From positions 1 to 56,307 of the forward strand of contig DASPFV010000044.1 in assembly GCA_035620975.1 (NCBI GenBank): a stretch of DNA of 56,307 bases, given 5' to 3'. The notes beneath the pieces are model-generated. The model searched no databases. It saw nothing but the letters and a program-made list of their open reading frames with translations, and was not told where the DNA came from. The DNA comes from DASPFV01 sp035620975 (GTDB lineage: Bacteria; Acidobacteriota; Vicinamibacteria; Vicinamibacterales; 2-12-FULL-66-21). This document shows, piece after piece, positions 8,755-17,618 of this stretch. Positions within the stretch are counted from its first letter, which is position 1. The number at the start of each line of letters is the position of its first letter. The position numbers were made by a program, and so were the translations under genes.

Positions 8755-8935
8755 CGTGGTGGTCCTCCTGACCTGCTGTGCTACCTGCCTGGCGCGTCGT
8801 CCGCGACAGGACTCCGGGCGGACATCCGAGGCGGGTGCGTTGCCGCCGGCGCCACATTGCCGATTCGCGCAGGCCTCGCGTTGCCATCAGGGCGCTGCGT
8901 TCCGGAGCTGACGCCACGAAGCACCCGGTCAGACC

Positions 8936-10141
8936 CTACGGCATGTCCTCGGGACGAATCCGCGCGAAGGCGTCGAGCGATGCGCGCTCGGCGGCATCGG
9001 CCTTTCGAAGGTTCGTCATGCTGGCGCCGTGGAGGGCATCTGCCCGCAGCCGCCAGCTCTCGCCGCGGAGGCGCAGGTACTCGTCGGCTCGCGCGACGAT
9101 CGGCCGGTGCTCTTCGGGCACACCGGCCAGCGCGCTCAGGCGCGAGCGCGCCGCCTGCAGCTCCGGCATGATGGTCCGGTCGATCAGCTGCGCCAGCGCC
9201 TCTGCGGGAACGGCCCCCAGCCGGAACTGGTCGACTGCCTTTCTGTACGCGGTCGTCGTCTCTTCCTCGAGCGCGAGCACGCGGGCGATTTCCGGGCGGA
9301 CGTCGGCGAGGCCCCGCAGGGGCACGGCGCACACGGCCAGGACGGCGGCCAGGGCGCCCGCCGCCAGGCCGAGCTGACGAATCGAGGTCTGCTGCTCCCC
9401 CACACGGAATGCGAGCAGGAGTCCGCAGGCAAACCCGGTGAGCAGACCCGGGATGCGTCCGGCAGCTTCGGGCCCTCCACCGACAGCCGCATAGAGCAGA
9501 AAGAGGCCGGCCGGGGGGGCCAGCTGCCTCAAGGTGCTCACGGGAACCATCAGGGGGGATCGCCGGAGCGTCATCCACACCAGCACCGCAGTAAAGAGGC
9601 CGTAGAGTCCAAGCACCGCACCGGACGCGCCGTACACGACTTCCACGGGATGCGACGAGAGGCAGAACACCGCGGCAATGGCACCGGCAGCGAGATACAC
9701 CAGCGCCAGGCTCGCGTGCCCGACCAGCCGCTCGAGCAGCATGCCAAGCTGAAAGAGCCCGGCGGTGTTGATGAGGAGCTGGAACAACCCGGCATTGAGA
9801 AACGCCGCCGAGACGAGGCGCCACCACTCGCCATTGGTGGTGCGTGGGCCGAAGCTGGCACCGAAGGCGACGAGCGCCTCGCCGTCCGCGGGCGACACGC
9901 CTGCGCCCGCGACGCGCAGGAAGATCAGGAGGTTGAGCGCGGCGATCGCCGGCGTGACGATCGGTCGCCGTGTGCATCCGCGAAGGACCTCGTCATACGG
10001 ATCGGTCCGCGCACGGGCGCTGGCCGCCCTGTGGCGCAGCCTCTCCAGGAGGCTCCTGACCGCGTGGAAGGCGCGCGCACGCTCGTCCGGCGTGGAGAAG
10101 TAATAGACGATGCCGACGAGGATCAGCAGCAGGAGGAACAT
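8936..10141 (-). CDS. rhomboid-family membrane protein, probably inactive as a protease
   Basis: A 401-residue polytopic protein with the rhomboid core between about 62 and 245. The TM4 nucleophile motif is present (VVYGASGAVLGLYG, Ser173), and so is the TM2 Asn (LLINTAGLFQLG, Asn125). TM6, which normally reads like AHLGGLLAG with the catalytic His, reads GRIPGLLTGFACG here, with Arg229 in the His position. The C-terminal 150 residues are helical and soluble (about 260-401). The N-terminus has an extra TM segment (1-15) and a basic stretch. The Ser-His dyad is therefore incomplete, resembling rhomboid pseudoproteases that bind rather than cut membrane proteins. ATG at 10141 has only a weak ribosome site. 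It is separated from the reductase by about 226 nt. Confidence 0.82.
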   Translation of the reverse strand: MFLLLLILVGIVYYFSTPDERARAFHAVRSLLERLRHRAASARARTDPYDEVLRGCTRRPIVTPAIAALNLLIFLRVAGAGVSPADGEALVAFGASFGPRTTNGEWWRLVSAAFLNAGLFQLLINTAGLFQLGMLLERLVGHASLALVYLAAGAIAAVFCLSSHPVEVVYGASGAVLGLYGLFTAVLVWMTLRRSPLMVPVSTLRQLAPPAGLFLLYAAVGGGPEAAGRIPGLLTGFACGLLLAFRVGEQQTSIRQLGLAAGALAAVLAVCAVPLRGLADVRPEIARVLALEEETTTAYRKAVDQFRLGAVPAEALAQLIDRTIMPELQAARSRLSALAGVPEEHRPIVARADEYLRLRGESWRLRADALHGASMTNLRKADAAERASLDAFARIRPEDMP

Positions 10142-10367
10142 CGGTCCCCAGTGCAGGGCTCAAGAGGCGTGCCAGGAGATGCGCGGAATCAGGCGGGTTT
10201 CACGAGGGCCCGGGCAGCTCGCGGCGCCGCCGATTTCAAGAGTCGTCGGGGGCGGTGCGAGGTTGTAATTGCGGGCCGCCGGCGAGGGTCGCCCCCTGCG
10301 GCTCCCGGCGTCCAGCTTCCAGCGGTCCGCGACTCGCGAGATGCCAGCTGCGAGCCTCCAGGGCCGC

Positions 10368-11216
10368 TTAACCGTACGCCTCGAGCTTGACGCGGTCGGG
10401 CGGGACCCCGATCGCAGCGAGGTGTGCCTTGATCCCCTCCAGGAACTGCGGGGGCGGTGTCGTGCCCTTTGCGGCATGCGCGCGCCGATCCCAGACGGTG
10501 ACCGCGGACCCGCACAGATACATGAGCGAGGTCGGCTCCTCCTCGAGGATGCCGCGCAGGAGCTGCTCGGTAATCCGCCCGCGCCGGACGCCTTCCGGCA
10601 GCGCCGTGGTCTCCGGCTCGCGGGTGAGCGTGTGGATGACGCGCAGACGGTCGCGATTGGCGCATTCCATCCGTCCGAGCTCGTCTCGGAAGATGACGTC
10701 ATCCCAGGTGCGGTTGGAATAGAGGAAGGTATGCCGGAGCCGGCGATGCCGGCAGAGCGAATCCTTCACCATGGAGAGATTCGGCACGCTCCCCGATCCG
10801 GCCACGACGTGCAGCACGTGCTCGGCCCGCGACTCGACGTCCTCGGGCAGCACGTAGGCTCCCGCGCAGCCGCGCACGGTGATGGGATCGCCTGCGCGGA
10901 GGTTGTGGACCAGGAACCCGGAGAGGAGCGGCGGATAGAGCGTCTTGCCCGCGTGGTACACCTCCTCCTTGACGGTGATCGCGAGATACGGCTCCTGCGG
11001 CGCCGAGCACATCGAGTACGCGCGCGGCGCTTCGCGGCGGCCCTTCGCGTTCTCGAGATAGGACACGAAGCTCTGAAGGCCGAGGAACTGATGCGGATCG
11101 ATGCTGACGTACTGACCGGCCCGGTAGCTCACGTGCGTGCCGACGTCGAGCACGAGGGTCTTCGTGTCGGCCGTCTCGACAATGGATTCCAGGACGACGC
11201 CATCGTAAGAAGTCAT
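10368..11216 (-). CDS. ferredoxin-NADP reductase-like FAD-binding oxidoreductase
   Basis: A cytoplasmic flavoprotein of 282 residues with a FAD-binding barrel (about 5-125) carrying RAYSMCSAP (65-73), the R-x-Y-S flavin motif, and a pyridine-nucleotide domain (about 130-282) with AGSGSVPNLSM (139-149), the GxGxxP-type NAD(P) loop, and LMYLCGSAVTVWDRR near the C-terminus. It lacks a fused 2Fe-2S ferredoxin domain, so it must pass electrons to or from a separate carrier. The specific partner, such as ferredoxin, flavodoxin or an oxygenase, is not shown. It is divergent from the secreted phosphatase-like gene, and the 177-nt gap between them must hold both promoters. Confidence 0.85.
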   Translation of the reverse strand: MTSYDGVVLESIVETADTKTLVLDVGTHVSYRAGQYVSIDPHQFLGLQSFVSYLENAKGRREAPRAYSMCSAPQEPYLAITVKEEVYHAGKTLYPPLLSGFLVHNLRAGDPITVRGCAGAYVLPEDVESRAEHVLHVVAGSGSVPNLSMVKDSLCRHRRLRHTFLYSNRTWDDVIFRDELGRMECANRDRLRVIHTLTREPETTALPEGVRRGRITEQLLRGILEEEPTSLMYLCGSAVTVWDRRAHAAKGTTPPPQFLEGIKAHLAAIGVPPDRVKLEAYG

Positions 11217-11393
11217 GCGGACTGCACCTGGAGACGAACGCGCAAGGCCCGGCGGCCGTTCGCGGGCGTGTATGATCGGAGGCCGGCAGGCCGCTGAAAG
11301 CTGGCGGCCTTACCTTTCCCGGTTCCCCACGCGGGATGCGCTCTTTCAGCATCCCGCCAGACCGACGTCACGTCGGAACAAGGAGATCGTACC

Positions 11394-11933
11394 ATGCGCT
11401 CGAGCTCGCTCGCTGCTGCCCTCTTCCTGGGCCTCGCCGCTGCCGGCACGGGATCCGTGCTGGCCCGGCAGGTGACCAAGGAGCAGGTGGCCGGGATCCG
11501 CAACCTGGCGCGGCTGGAGACCACGGTGGCCTGCGCCGGCGCCACGGAGGCCGAAGCCATCCCCGAGATCAAGAAAATGGGCTTCGCCTCCATTATCAAC
11601 CTGCGGCTGGCCGACGAACCGGGCGCCGAGGTCAACAGGGCGGAGGCGGCCGCGAAGTCGGCCGGCCTGCGGTATTTCCACGTTCCCTTCGCCGGCAAGC
11701 CCGATCCGACCGCCGCCGGGCAGTTTCTGGACGCCATCACCACGCAGGGAGCCGAACCGGCCTTCATCCATTGCGCCGGCGGCAACCGTGCCGCCACGAT
11801 GTGGCTGATCAAGCGACTGGCGGTCGATCACTGGGACGTCGACAAGGCCACCGCCGAAGCGACCGCGCTCGGCCAGACGAGCCAGCCGCTGCGCGAGTGG
11901 GCCATCGAGTACGCGAAGGCGAACCGCCGCTGA
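11394..11933 (+). CDS. secreted DUF442-like phosphatase/sulfurtransferase-fold protein
   Basis: A 179-residue protein with a signal peptide (about 1-25, ending SVLARQ). The body resembles the dual-specificity phosphatase-like DUF442 (beta-lactamase-hydrolase-like) family: it begins with an NLRLADEPGAEV strand (69-80) and has the P-loop-like IHCAGGNRAATMW, with Cys127 and Arg132. The Cys-Arg spacing is C-x4-R, as I recall for DUF442 members, rather than the C-x5-R of classical tyrosine phosphatases. The substrate is unknown, and export to the periplasm makes protein dephosphorylation less likely than sulfur or other chemistry. The start follows AAGGAG at about 8 nt. Confidence 0.82.
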   Translation: MRSSSLAAALFLGLAAAGTGSVLARQVTKEQVAGIRNLARLETTVACAGATEAEAIPEIKKMGFASIINLRLADEPGAEVNRAEAAAKSAGLRYFHVPFAGKPDPTAAGQFLDAITTQGAEPAFIHCAGGNRAATMWLIKRLAVDHWDVDKATAEATALGQTSQPLREWAIEYAKANRR

Positions 11934-12183
11934 AAAAAGCCTTGACCTCACCAGCGAGGCGGAGCCTCGTCGGGTCTCACGCGCTGCCTCGCTGACACGT
12001 AGACCCGGCGAGGATCCCGGCCGAGTGTGGATGGGCATGCTCTCATGCCGTCCGCGACCTTCGGCACCGGTGTTTGACGCCCCCGCCCGGCCGGGTGTAG
12101 GCTCGGCAGGTTCTTCACGGCTGAGCCGGCACGTGGAAGCGGCCGCGTGCCGGTCCAGACCTCATCGCGTCGGGAGGTTCGCC

Positions 12184-12684
12184 ATGGTTGCAGGCGGTTG
12201 TCGCAGGCGTGTCCACGGGCTCGCGGCGGGTACTCTGGCGTTCACGATCTGCGGGGCAGCTATCGTGCTGGCACAGGCCACCGATCCGGCATTCGGCACG
12301 TGGAAGTTGAACGTCGCCAAATCGACGTTCAGCCCGGGCCCGCCACCAAAGGAGATGACGGCGACGATCGCGCCGGACGGCACGGGCCGGAAGGTCTCCG
12401 TCACCGGGTTGGAAGCCGACGGCACGCCCATCAAATGGGGCTACACGGCCAACTTCGACCGGGAGGAATACAAGCTTAGCGGGAACAACCCCAACGCGGA
12501 CGTGGTGTCGCTCAGACGCGTGAGCGCCAACACGACCAGGGCAACCTTCAAGCTGGCGGGGAAGGAAACGCTGGTCAACGGCGTCAGTGTCTCGGAGGAC
12601 GGCAAGACACTGACGGTCGCATCGTCAGGCGTCGACGGCAAGGGTCGCACCGTCAAGAGCACGCTGGTATTCGAGAAGCAGTGA
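12184..12684 (+). CDS. small secreted lipocalin-like beta protein
   Basis: A protein of 166 residues. A signal peptide covers about 1-32 (AAGTLAFTICGAAIVLAQA), and the mature part starts with DPAFGTWKLNVAKSTFSPGP, an opening widely seen in short acidobacterial secreted proteins of unknown function. The remainder alternates beta strands (TIAPDGTGRKVSVTGLEADG, VSEDGKTLTVASSG). No catalytic residues stand out. ATG at 12184 is preferred over the upstream frame start at 12025 because GGGAGG precedes it and the signal peptide then begins correctly. No neighbour suggests a pathway. Confidence 0.8.
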   Translation: MVAGGCRRRVHGLAAGTLAFTICGAAIVLAQATDPAFGTWKLNVAKSTFSPGPPPKEMTATIAPDGTGRKVSVTGLEADGTPIKWGYTANFDREEYKLSGNNPNADVVSLRRVSANTTRATFKLAGKETLVNGVSVSEDGKTLTVASSGVDGKGRTVKSTLVFEKQ

Positions 12685-13050
12685 GCGCGCGCAGTCGGGT
12701 ACGCCACAGCCCGCGCAGCAGGCCGGCGGGATGACCGCCGGGCTGCCGGCTGTGGCGCCCGCTTCCCCGGATGCAGCTCGCCTCGCCGTTCACCCGCCCA
12801 GCCCTTCGTCAGTTGCACGGGCTGCCGGAACGGATCTCGGAGCCTTCTGGCTGCGCGGCTCTCAGCGCTGCTCCACGGAGGCTCTCTTCTTCCCTTTCGC
12901 CGTTTCCCTTTTCCATCCCCTTCCCCATGCCATGGCAACGGCGAATGCATGGCGTCTGAGTTGCATCCGCAGGCCTGGCCGGGACGGCACAGCGACGAAG
13001 GGCGCGCGAATCAGGCCGTGGATCGCGGGGCCGTCGCCGGCAGGCCGTGA
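12685..13050. other. gene-free region ending in a strong terminator
   Basis: I find no convincing gene: the open frames on both strands are Arg/Pro-rich and lack ribosome sites. A pyrimidine-rich tract lies near 12885-12925. Because a good rho-independent hairpin follows at 13051, the region may be a long 3' untranslated tail of the 12184 gene or an unannotated small RNA. Confidence 0.45.
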
Positions 13051-13085
13051 GCGCCTCCGGAAAATCGGAGGCGCCCATGTTTTTC
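13051..13085 (+). terminator. rho-independent terminator
   Basis: GCGCCTCC (13051-13058) pairs perfectly with GGAGGCGC (13067-13074) around an 8-nt loop, followed by CCATGTTTTT. This is the clearest intrinsic terminator in the window. It lies 366 nt behind the stop of the small secreted protein gene and before the second TonB receptor. Confidence 0.8.
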
Positions 13086-13225
13086 CGTCAGCGCCGACTC
13101 AGATAGAGTAGTCCGCACGCTTGCCCGGACCGGGGTGTGGCGCGGAGCACCACAACAGGCACCATGCTTCAGAACCCATCCCTCGACGAAGCGCCGAGGC
13201 CCGACGTCGGAGAGCCGAGGCGCTG

Positions 13226-15748
13226 ATGGCCGGGCGTCGCGTGACGGGCCCCGCCGTCCCAGGAGGGATTCGCTCCACCCTCGCCGGGCAGATACAGATC
13301 GTGATGCTCCTGGCTGTGCTGGTCGCCGCGTCCCGGCCGGCCGCCGGCGCGCAGCAGCCCTCGCCTCCCCAGCAGCCAGGCACGGGACGCGTGATGGTCA
13401 CCATCACCACCCTCGAAGGCACGGTGCACCTGGCCGGCGTGCAGGTCCAGCTGCGCGCCGAAGGCGACGACGCCGTGCTGGCCAGGACGATCAGCGATCT
13501 GATCGGCCAGGTGACCTTCCCCGACGTCCCCGCGGGCCGTTACATCGTCAACGCGGAGCGCGCCGGGTTCATTGCCAGGAATTCCCCGGTGTTCGAGGTG
13601 AGGACCGGCGAGGTCGTGCAGGTGCTGCTCGACATCCAGCTCACGTTCGTGCTGCCGACGGTGGAGGTCCGCGCCCAGACGCCGTCTCCGACCGACAGCG
13701 TGCAGCCCGTGTCGATGAGCGACATGCTCGCGGGATCGCTGCTCGACGTGGCGCCGCTCACGGGCGACGACTTCCAGAGCCTCCTCCCGCTCCTCCCGGG
13801 CGTCGTCCGGGGGCCGGACGGCCGGCTGCGCATCAAGGGGGGACAGCCGACGCAGGGTGCCCTGCAGGTGAGCAGCGCGAGCATGAACGATCCCTCGACG
13901 GGTGACTTCGATCTCGAGCTGCCGGCGCAGAGCGTCGAGTCGGTCGAGGTGCTCGCCAACCCCTTCGCGGCCGAGTTCGGGCGCTTCACCACGAGCGTGA
14001 CGCAGATCCGCACGCGGCGCGGCACCAACGACTGGGAGATCAAGCCGGGGAACCTGATCCCGCGCATCGGGAAGGGGTTCACGCGGATCCGCGGATTCGA
14101 GCCGCGGTTCTCGGTCCGGGGACCGCTCAAGCGCGACAGGGCTTTTCTCTCGCAGGACTTCCAGTTCCGCTACGTGGCCACGCCCGTGAAGAGCCTGCCG
14201 GACGAACCCGAGATCGAGGTGACGAGCTTCGACTCCTTCACCCGGGTCGACACGGTGCTCTCGTCGAGGCACATCCTCGGTGGCGGCCTCATTTCGTTCC
14301 CGCGGGAAATCGAGGGAGTCACGATGCACACCTTCCGGCCGCCGGAGGTGACGCCGGACTTCAATCAGAGCGGGTGGTCCACCGGCCTGGTGGACCGGTT
14401 CTCGCTCACCCCGGACATCGTGATCGAATCGACGGTGGCGGGCCGGTGGTTCGAGATCAACGTCAACACCGACGGGAGCGGACCGATGATCTACGCGCCG
14501 CAGACGCAGGGCGGCGCCTTCTTCAACGATCAGGAGCGCGAGGTCTCGAGCTTCCAGTGGGTCGAGGCGCTCAGCTTCTCCAGCGATCTGTGGCGCGGAC
14601 AGCACGTCTTCAAGGTCGGGAGCGACATGCAGCGCTCCCACTTCGACGGGTTCAGCCTCAGCCGTCCGGTGGAGGTCCGCCGCCTGGACGGCTCCCTCGC
14701 GGAGCTGACCGAGTTCTCCGGACGCAGCGAGCAGCAGATCAGCGGCGTGGAGTTCGCCCTCTTCGCGCAGGATCGCTGGCGGCTCGGCTCCCGGCTCACG
14801 CTCGAGCTGGGCCTCCGCATGGATCGCGACGCGGTGGTCGAGCGCGTCAACTGGTCACCCCGCGCGGGTGCGGCCGTCGCCATCCTGCCCGAGGGCCGCG
14901 CGATCCTGCGCGGCGGGTTCGGCAAGTTCGTCCAGCGGGCGCCGCTCAACGTCGAGGCGTTCCCCGCGTTCGAGTCGCGCGTGGTCACGCGTTTTGCACC
15001 CGACGGCTCGCCGCTCGGCCCCCCGGTCTCGTACCGGAACGTGGTCCACGACACGCTGCGCACGCCGGAGGCCGAAGTGGGGAACGTCGAGTGGAACCAG
15101 CGATTCGGCCGGCGCTGGCTGACCAAGCTCGCCTACCTCGATCGCCGCGGCTCGCACGAGTACGTACTGACGCCGGACCCGGCTGCCGGCGAGCTCCAGC
15201 TGTCGAGCGGCGGCACCTCGCGCTATCGCGAGCTCGAGTTCACCACGCGTTATCTCGGTGGCGAGCGCCGCGATCTCACGGTTTCGTACGTCTGGGCGAA
15301 GGGCACAGCCGACGCGAACAACTACGACCAGTTCTACGGCAACCTCCGCAACCCGATCGTCCGCCCGAACGAGAACGCGCTCAGCCCCACCGACGTCCGC
15401 CACCGGCTGCTCCTGAGAGGGAGCTTCGGCCTGCCCGGCGAGTGGGACTTCGCGCCGGTCCTCGAGCTCCGCTCGGGCTTTCCGTGGTCTGCCGTGGACG
15501 AGTTCCTGGACTTCGTGGGGCCCCGCAGCACCGCCGGGCGTCTGCCCGCCGTGCGCAACCTGGACTTCACGATCGCCCGGCCCTGGCGGGTCAAGAAATA
15601 CCGCTTCCGCGCGGGTCTCAAGGTCTACAACATCTTCGGCGCGTCCGCCTCGCGCGACGTCCAGAACAACCTGACGTCACCGGATTACGGCTCGTTCTTC
15701 AATCCGATCGAGCGATCGATCGGCTTCGTCTTCGGCGCCGCGCGGTGA
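13226..15748 (+). CDS. TonB-dependent receptor, second copy, with carboxypeptidase-regulatory domain
   Basis: An 840-residue outer-membrane receptor. An N-terminal signal peptide (hydrophobic part about 20-40, ending PAAGAQQ) is followed by a short carboxypeptidase-regulatory-like domain (about 50-150; TLEGTVHLAGVQVQLRAEGD, TFPDVPAGRYIVNAERAGF), a plug (about 155-270; SVESVEVLANPFAAEFGRFT) and a barrel to the end. It is shorter than the receptor at 1.7 kb, and its C-terminus FVFGAAR lacks a terminal aromatic residue. ATG at 13226 places the signal peptide near the N-terminus; the frame is open back to 13121, but those residues are Arg-rich. The ligand is unknown. It follows a terminator and converges on the beta-barrel/OsmC operon, with a shared hairpin between them. 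Confidence 0.88.
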   Translation: MAGRRVTGPAVPGGIRSTLAGQIQIVMLLAVLVAASRPAAGAQQPSPPQQPGTGRVMVTITTLEGTVHLAGVQVQLRAEGDDAVLARTISDLIGQVTFPDVPAGRYIVNAERAGFIARNSPVFEVRTGEVVQVLLDIQLTFVLPTVEVRAQTPSPTDSVQPVSMSDMLAGSLLDVAPLTGDDFQSLLPLLPGVVRGPDGRLRIKGGQPTQGALQVSSASMNDPSTGDFDLELPAQSVESVEVLANPFAAEFGRFTTSVTQIRTRRGTNDWEIKPGNLIPRIGKGFTRIRGFEPRFSVRGPLKRDRAFLSQDFQFRYVATPVKSLPDEPEIEVTSFDSFTRVDTVLSSRHILGGGLISFPREIEGVTMHTFRPPEVTPDFNQSGWSTGLVDRFSLTPDIVIESTVAGRWFEINVNTDGSGPMIYAPQTQGGAFFNDQEREVSSFQWVEALSFSSDLWRGQHVFKVGSDMQRSHFDGFSLSRPVEVRRLDGSLAELTEFSGRSEQQISGVEFALFAQDRWRLGSRLTLELGLRMDRDAVVERVNWSPRAGAAVAILPEGRAILRGGFGKFVQRAPLNVEAFPAFESRVVTRFAPDGSPLGPPVSYRNVVHDTLRTPEAEVGNVEWNQRFGRRWLTKLAYLDRRGSHEYVLTPDPAAGELQLSSGGTSRYRELEFTTRYLGGERRDLTVSYVWAKGTADANNYDQFYGNLRNPIVRPNENALSPTDVRHRLLLRGSFGLPGEWDFAPVLELRSGFPWSAVDEFLDFVGPRSTAGRLPAVRNLDFTIARPWRVKKYRFRAGLKVYNIFGASASRDVQNNLTSPDYGSFFNPIERSIGFVFGAAR

Positions 15749-15804
15749 CGTCCGGGCGGCGCGCCCGATAGCTCCGCTCGTGGCTTCCGCCCCGATAGCT
15801 CGTG

Positions 15805-15826
15805 GCTTCCGCCTTTAGGCGGAAGC
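15805..15826. terminator. hairpin between convergent genes
   Basis: GCTTCCGCC and GGCGGAAGC pair perfectly around a TTTA loop. It lies between the stop codons of the plus-strand TonB receptor (15748) and the minus-strand barrel protein (15832). There is no T-run on either side, so termination in both directions is inferred from position and stem strength. The flanking 15768-15813 sequence contains the phrase CGATAGCTC...CTCGTGGCTTCCGCC twice. Confidence 0.55.
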
Positions 15827-15831
15827 TGCGC

Positions 15832-16446
15832 TCAGAACGACGCCACCAGGCCGGACTTGAACTCCGCCTGCCACAGCACGTCCGTGTCGAGCGCGAAGAG
15901 GCAGAATCCCGCGCCGGGCGCGCACGCGATGGCGCGGCCCTCGATGTCGGCGAACGTGGCGAAGAGACGGCCCTCGAGCCGCACGCCCAGGTGGCGTGTC
16001 GGAAACAGCCTGATGCCTCCGCCGGCGGCCACCGTGAAGCGAATCTCGTTGTCGCCCGGAACTCCGTATCGCGTGATGCCGAGCAGCCCGGTCAGGAAGG
16101 GCCGCGCCGGGCCGCGCCCCATCTCGCGCAGCCCACCTCCCATCCAGTGATCCACGCTCACGGGGAACAGCGTCGGCACACCGGACGACGAAGGCACCAC
16201 CACGTCGGCCTTCTGGTGCGTGAAGAGGGCCTCCACGAGCAGGTCGTCGCGGAACGGCACGTTCACGACGACGCCCAGCGTGGGCGCGCCGTCGAGATCG
16301 ACCTCCTGCCCGGTCACCGTCTCGAAGAACTCGCCGCCGAAGCGGTACCCCACGAACGGCGCGACGTCCACGGTCTGCGCCCCCGCCGGTGCTCCAGCGG
16401 CGAGCATCGCCAGCGTCATCAGCGCGCCGCCGAAGCCCGCGCGCAC
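15832..16446 (-). CDS. small outer-membrane beta-barrel protein
   Basis: A 204-residue protein with a signal peptide (about 1-24, ALMTLAMLAAGAPAGAQ) and a predicted eight-stranded-type barrel (VDVAPFVGYRFGGEFFE opening, repeated amphipathic strands such as RFTVAAGGGIRLFPTRHLGV, ending GLVASF with terminal Phe). The GTG at 16446 begins one base after the OsmC stop codon, so the two are almost certainly co-translated; the frame is open further upstream, but those residues are a shadow of osmC. Two Cys residues near 170-177 could form a disulfide. Function unknown. Confidence 0.8.
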   Translation of the reverse strand: MRAGFGGALMTLAMLAAGAPAGAQTVDVAPFVGYRFGGEFFETVTGQEVDLDGAPTLGVVVNVPFRDDLLVEALFTHQKADVVVPSSSGVPTLFPVSVDHWMGGGLREMGRGPARPFLTGLLGITRYGVPGDNEIRFTVAAGGGIRLFPTRHLGVRLEGRLFATFADIEGRAIACAPGAGFCLFALDTDVLWQAEFKSGLVASF

Positions 16447-16447
16447 G

Positions 16448-16888
16448 TCACACGACCTTCGTGTCGAGCTCGATCCGCAGCGACCCGCGGAGGGCGTTCG
16501 AGACGGGGCATTTGCTCTCCGCCTCCCGTGCGACCTCGGCGAACTGGCCCCGATCGATTCCCTGCAGGCCCTCGGCCACGACCTGCAGCTTCGAGGTCGT
16601 GATGGTGATGCCGGCATCGCCCTTGTCGGCGCTGACCGTGGCGGTCACGCGCGTCCGCCCGATCGACCCGCCTTTGCGTCCCACGGTCGCGTTGAGCGCC
16701 ATCGCGTAGCAGGCAGCGTGCGCGGCCGCAATCAGCTCCTCGGGGCTGGTCCCCGGCCCGCTTTCGGAGATTCGCGAGGGGAACGTCACCGGCAGCTCGA
16801 ACGCGCCGGTGCCCGCTTTCGCCGTCCCCTTGCCTTCCATGATCGAGCCCGACCAGTCCACGTCCACGTGCCTCGAAAACGTCGCCAT
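16448..16888 (-). CDS. OsmC family peroxiredoxin
   Basis: A cytoplasmic thiol peroxidase of about 146 residues that reduces organic hydroperoxides. Both reactive cysteines are present in their family contexts: Cys60 in AAHAACYAMAL and Cys127 in ESKCPVSNALRG. The length is typical for OsmC proper. ATG at 16888 is preferred over 16906 because GAAGGAG precedes it at good spacing. It lies between the DUF4203 membrane protein (64 nt upstream) and the small barrel protein (1 nt downstream), probably as one envelope/oxidative-stress transcript. Confidence 0.92.
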   Translation of the reverse strand: MATFSRHVDVDWSGSIMEGKGTAKAGTGAFELPVTFPSRISESGPGTSPEELIAAAHAACYAMALNATVGRKGGSIGRTRVTATVSADKGDAGITITTSKLQVVAEGLQGIDRGQFAEVAREAESKCPVSNALRGSLRIELDTKVV

Positions 16889-16952
16889 CAGATGCTCCTT
16901 CATCACTCTTTGACCGTCGGCAGAGGTCCGCCCCCGGCTGGACCTGCGCCAC

Positions 16953-17555
16953 CTACTTTCTCCCCCGGGCCGTGACCGACAGCTGGACGATCACGCCCGC
17001 AGCCCCGAGCGCCAGCCAGACCACGAGGACCCACTGCTGTCCCGGCGCGGGGTTCATCGGATAGGCCAGCCACACGTTGCTCTTCGCGGCGGCCTCGGCC
17101 GCCACACGGTCCCCCGCCAGCGTCAGGGCGCCCAGCAGCGCCGTCCAGGCGCCGCCGAAGGCCGTCGCGACGATGATGACATAGCGCTGGAGCGCGAGAG
17201 CGCCCAGCGCACCCGCGACGGCGAACAGGATCACCACCGCCACGTGCGGCTCGCGCTCGAGCGCCGCCCAGACCACGTTGACGACGAGCGCGCCGATCCC
17301 GGCCCCGATGAGCGCGACGCCCACGAAGTACGCGCCAATCAGGATCAGCGCCCCGACGAGCCCGCCGACGACGGCCGCCACCACCATCCAGACCGTCTGC
17401 TCCGTCCCCATCACCGAACTGGCCGCCAGCGCCCCGAGGATGAACCCGTAAATCCCGAGGACGACGCGGAAGATCCGGTAGCCAGCGAAACACGACAGCA
17501 GCCCTCCAACCAGCAGGATGACCGCTGCCGGCGTCTGCAGGGACGCTGGAAGCAT
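16953..17555 (-). CDS. DUF4203-like integral membrane protein
   Basis: A 200-residue protein with about seven hydrophobic segments (for example AAVILLVGGLLSCFAGYRIF, VVAAVVGGLVGALILIGAYF, VVWLALGAAGVIVQLSV). The Gly-rich helices and the FRVVLGIYGFILGALAAS stretch match the DUF4203/TMEM198-like family, whose role is not established. It is the first gene of a probable operon with osmC and a barrel protein and is divergent from the flippase-like gene, leaving only about 60 nt for two promoters. Confidence 0.8.
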   Translation of the reverse strand: MLPASLQTPAAVILLVGGLLSCFAGYRIFRVVLGIYGFILGALAASSVMGTEQTVWMVVAAVVGGLVGALILIGAYFVGVALIGAGIGALVVNVVWAALEREPHVAVVILFAVAGALGALALQRYVIIVATAFGGAWTALLGALTLAGDRVAAEAAAKSNVWLAYPMNPAPGQQWVLVVWLALGAAGVIVQLSVTARGRK

Positions 17556-17618
17556 AGCCGCCGATTATATGATCGCCTCGTGCGGGCCGACCGGCGGCCG
17601 TCCCCGAGGCCGCTTCCA

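Noticed and set aside
11750..11800. Classical tyrosine phosphatase signature
   Set aside because: The spacing is C-x4-R (CAGGNR), not C-x5-R, so the DUF442-like assignment fits better.
12809..13078. 89-codon minus-strand frame between a secreted protein and a TonB receptor
   Set aside because: Arg/Pro-rich, no ribosome site, and it overlaps the terminator stem.
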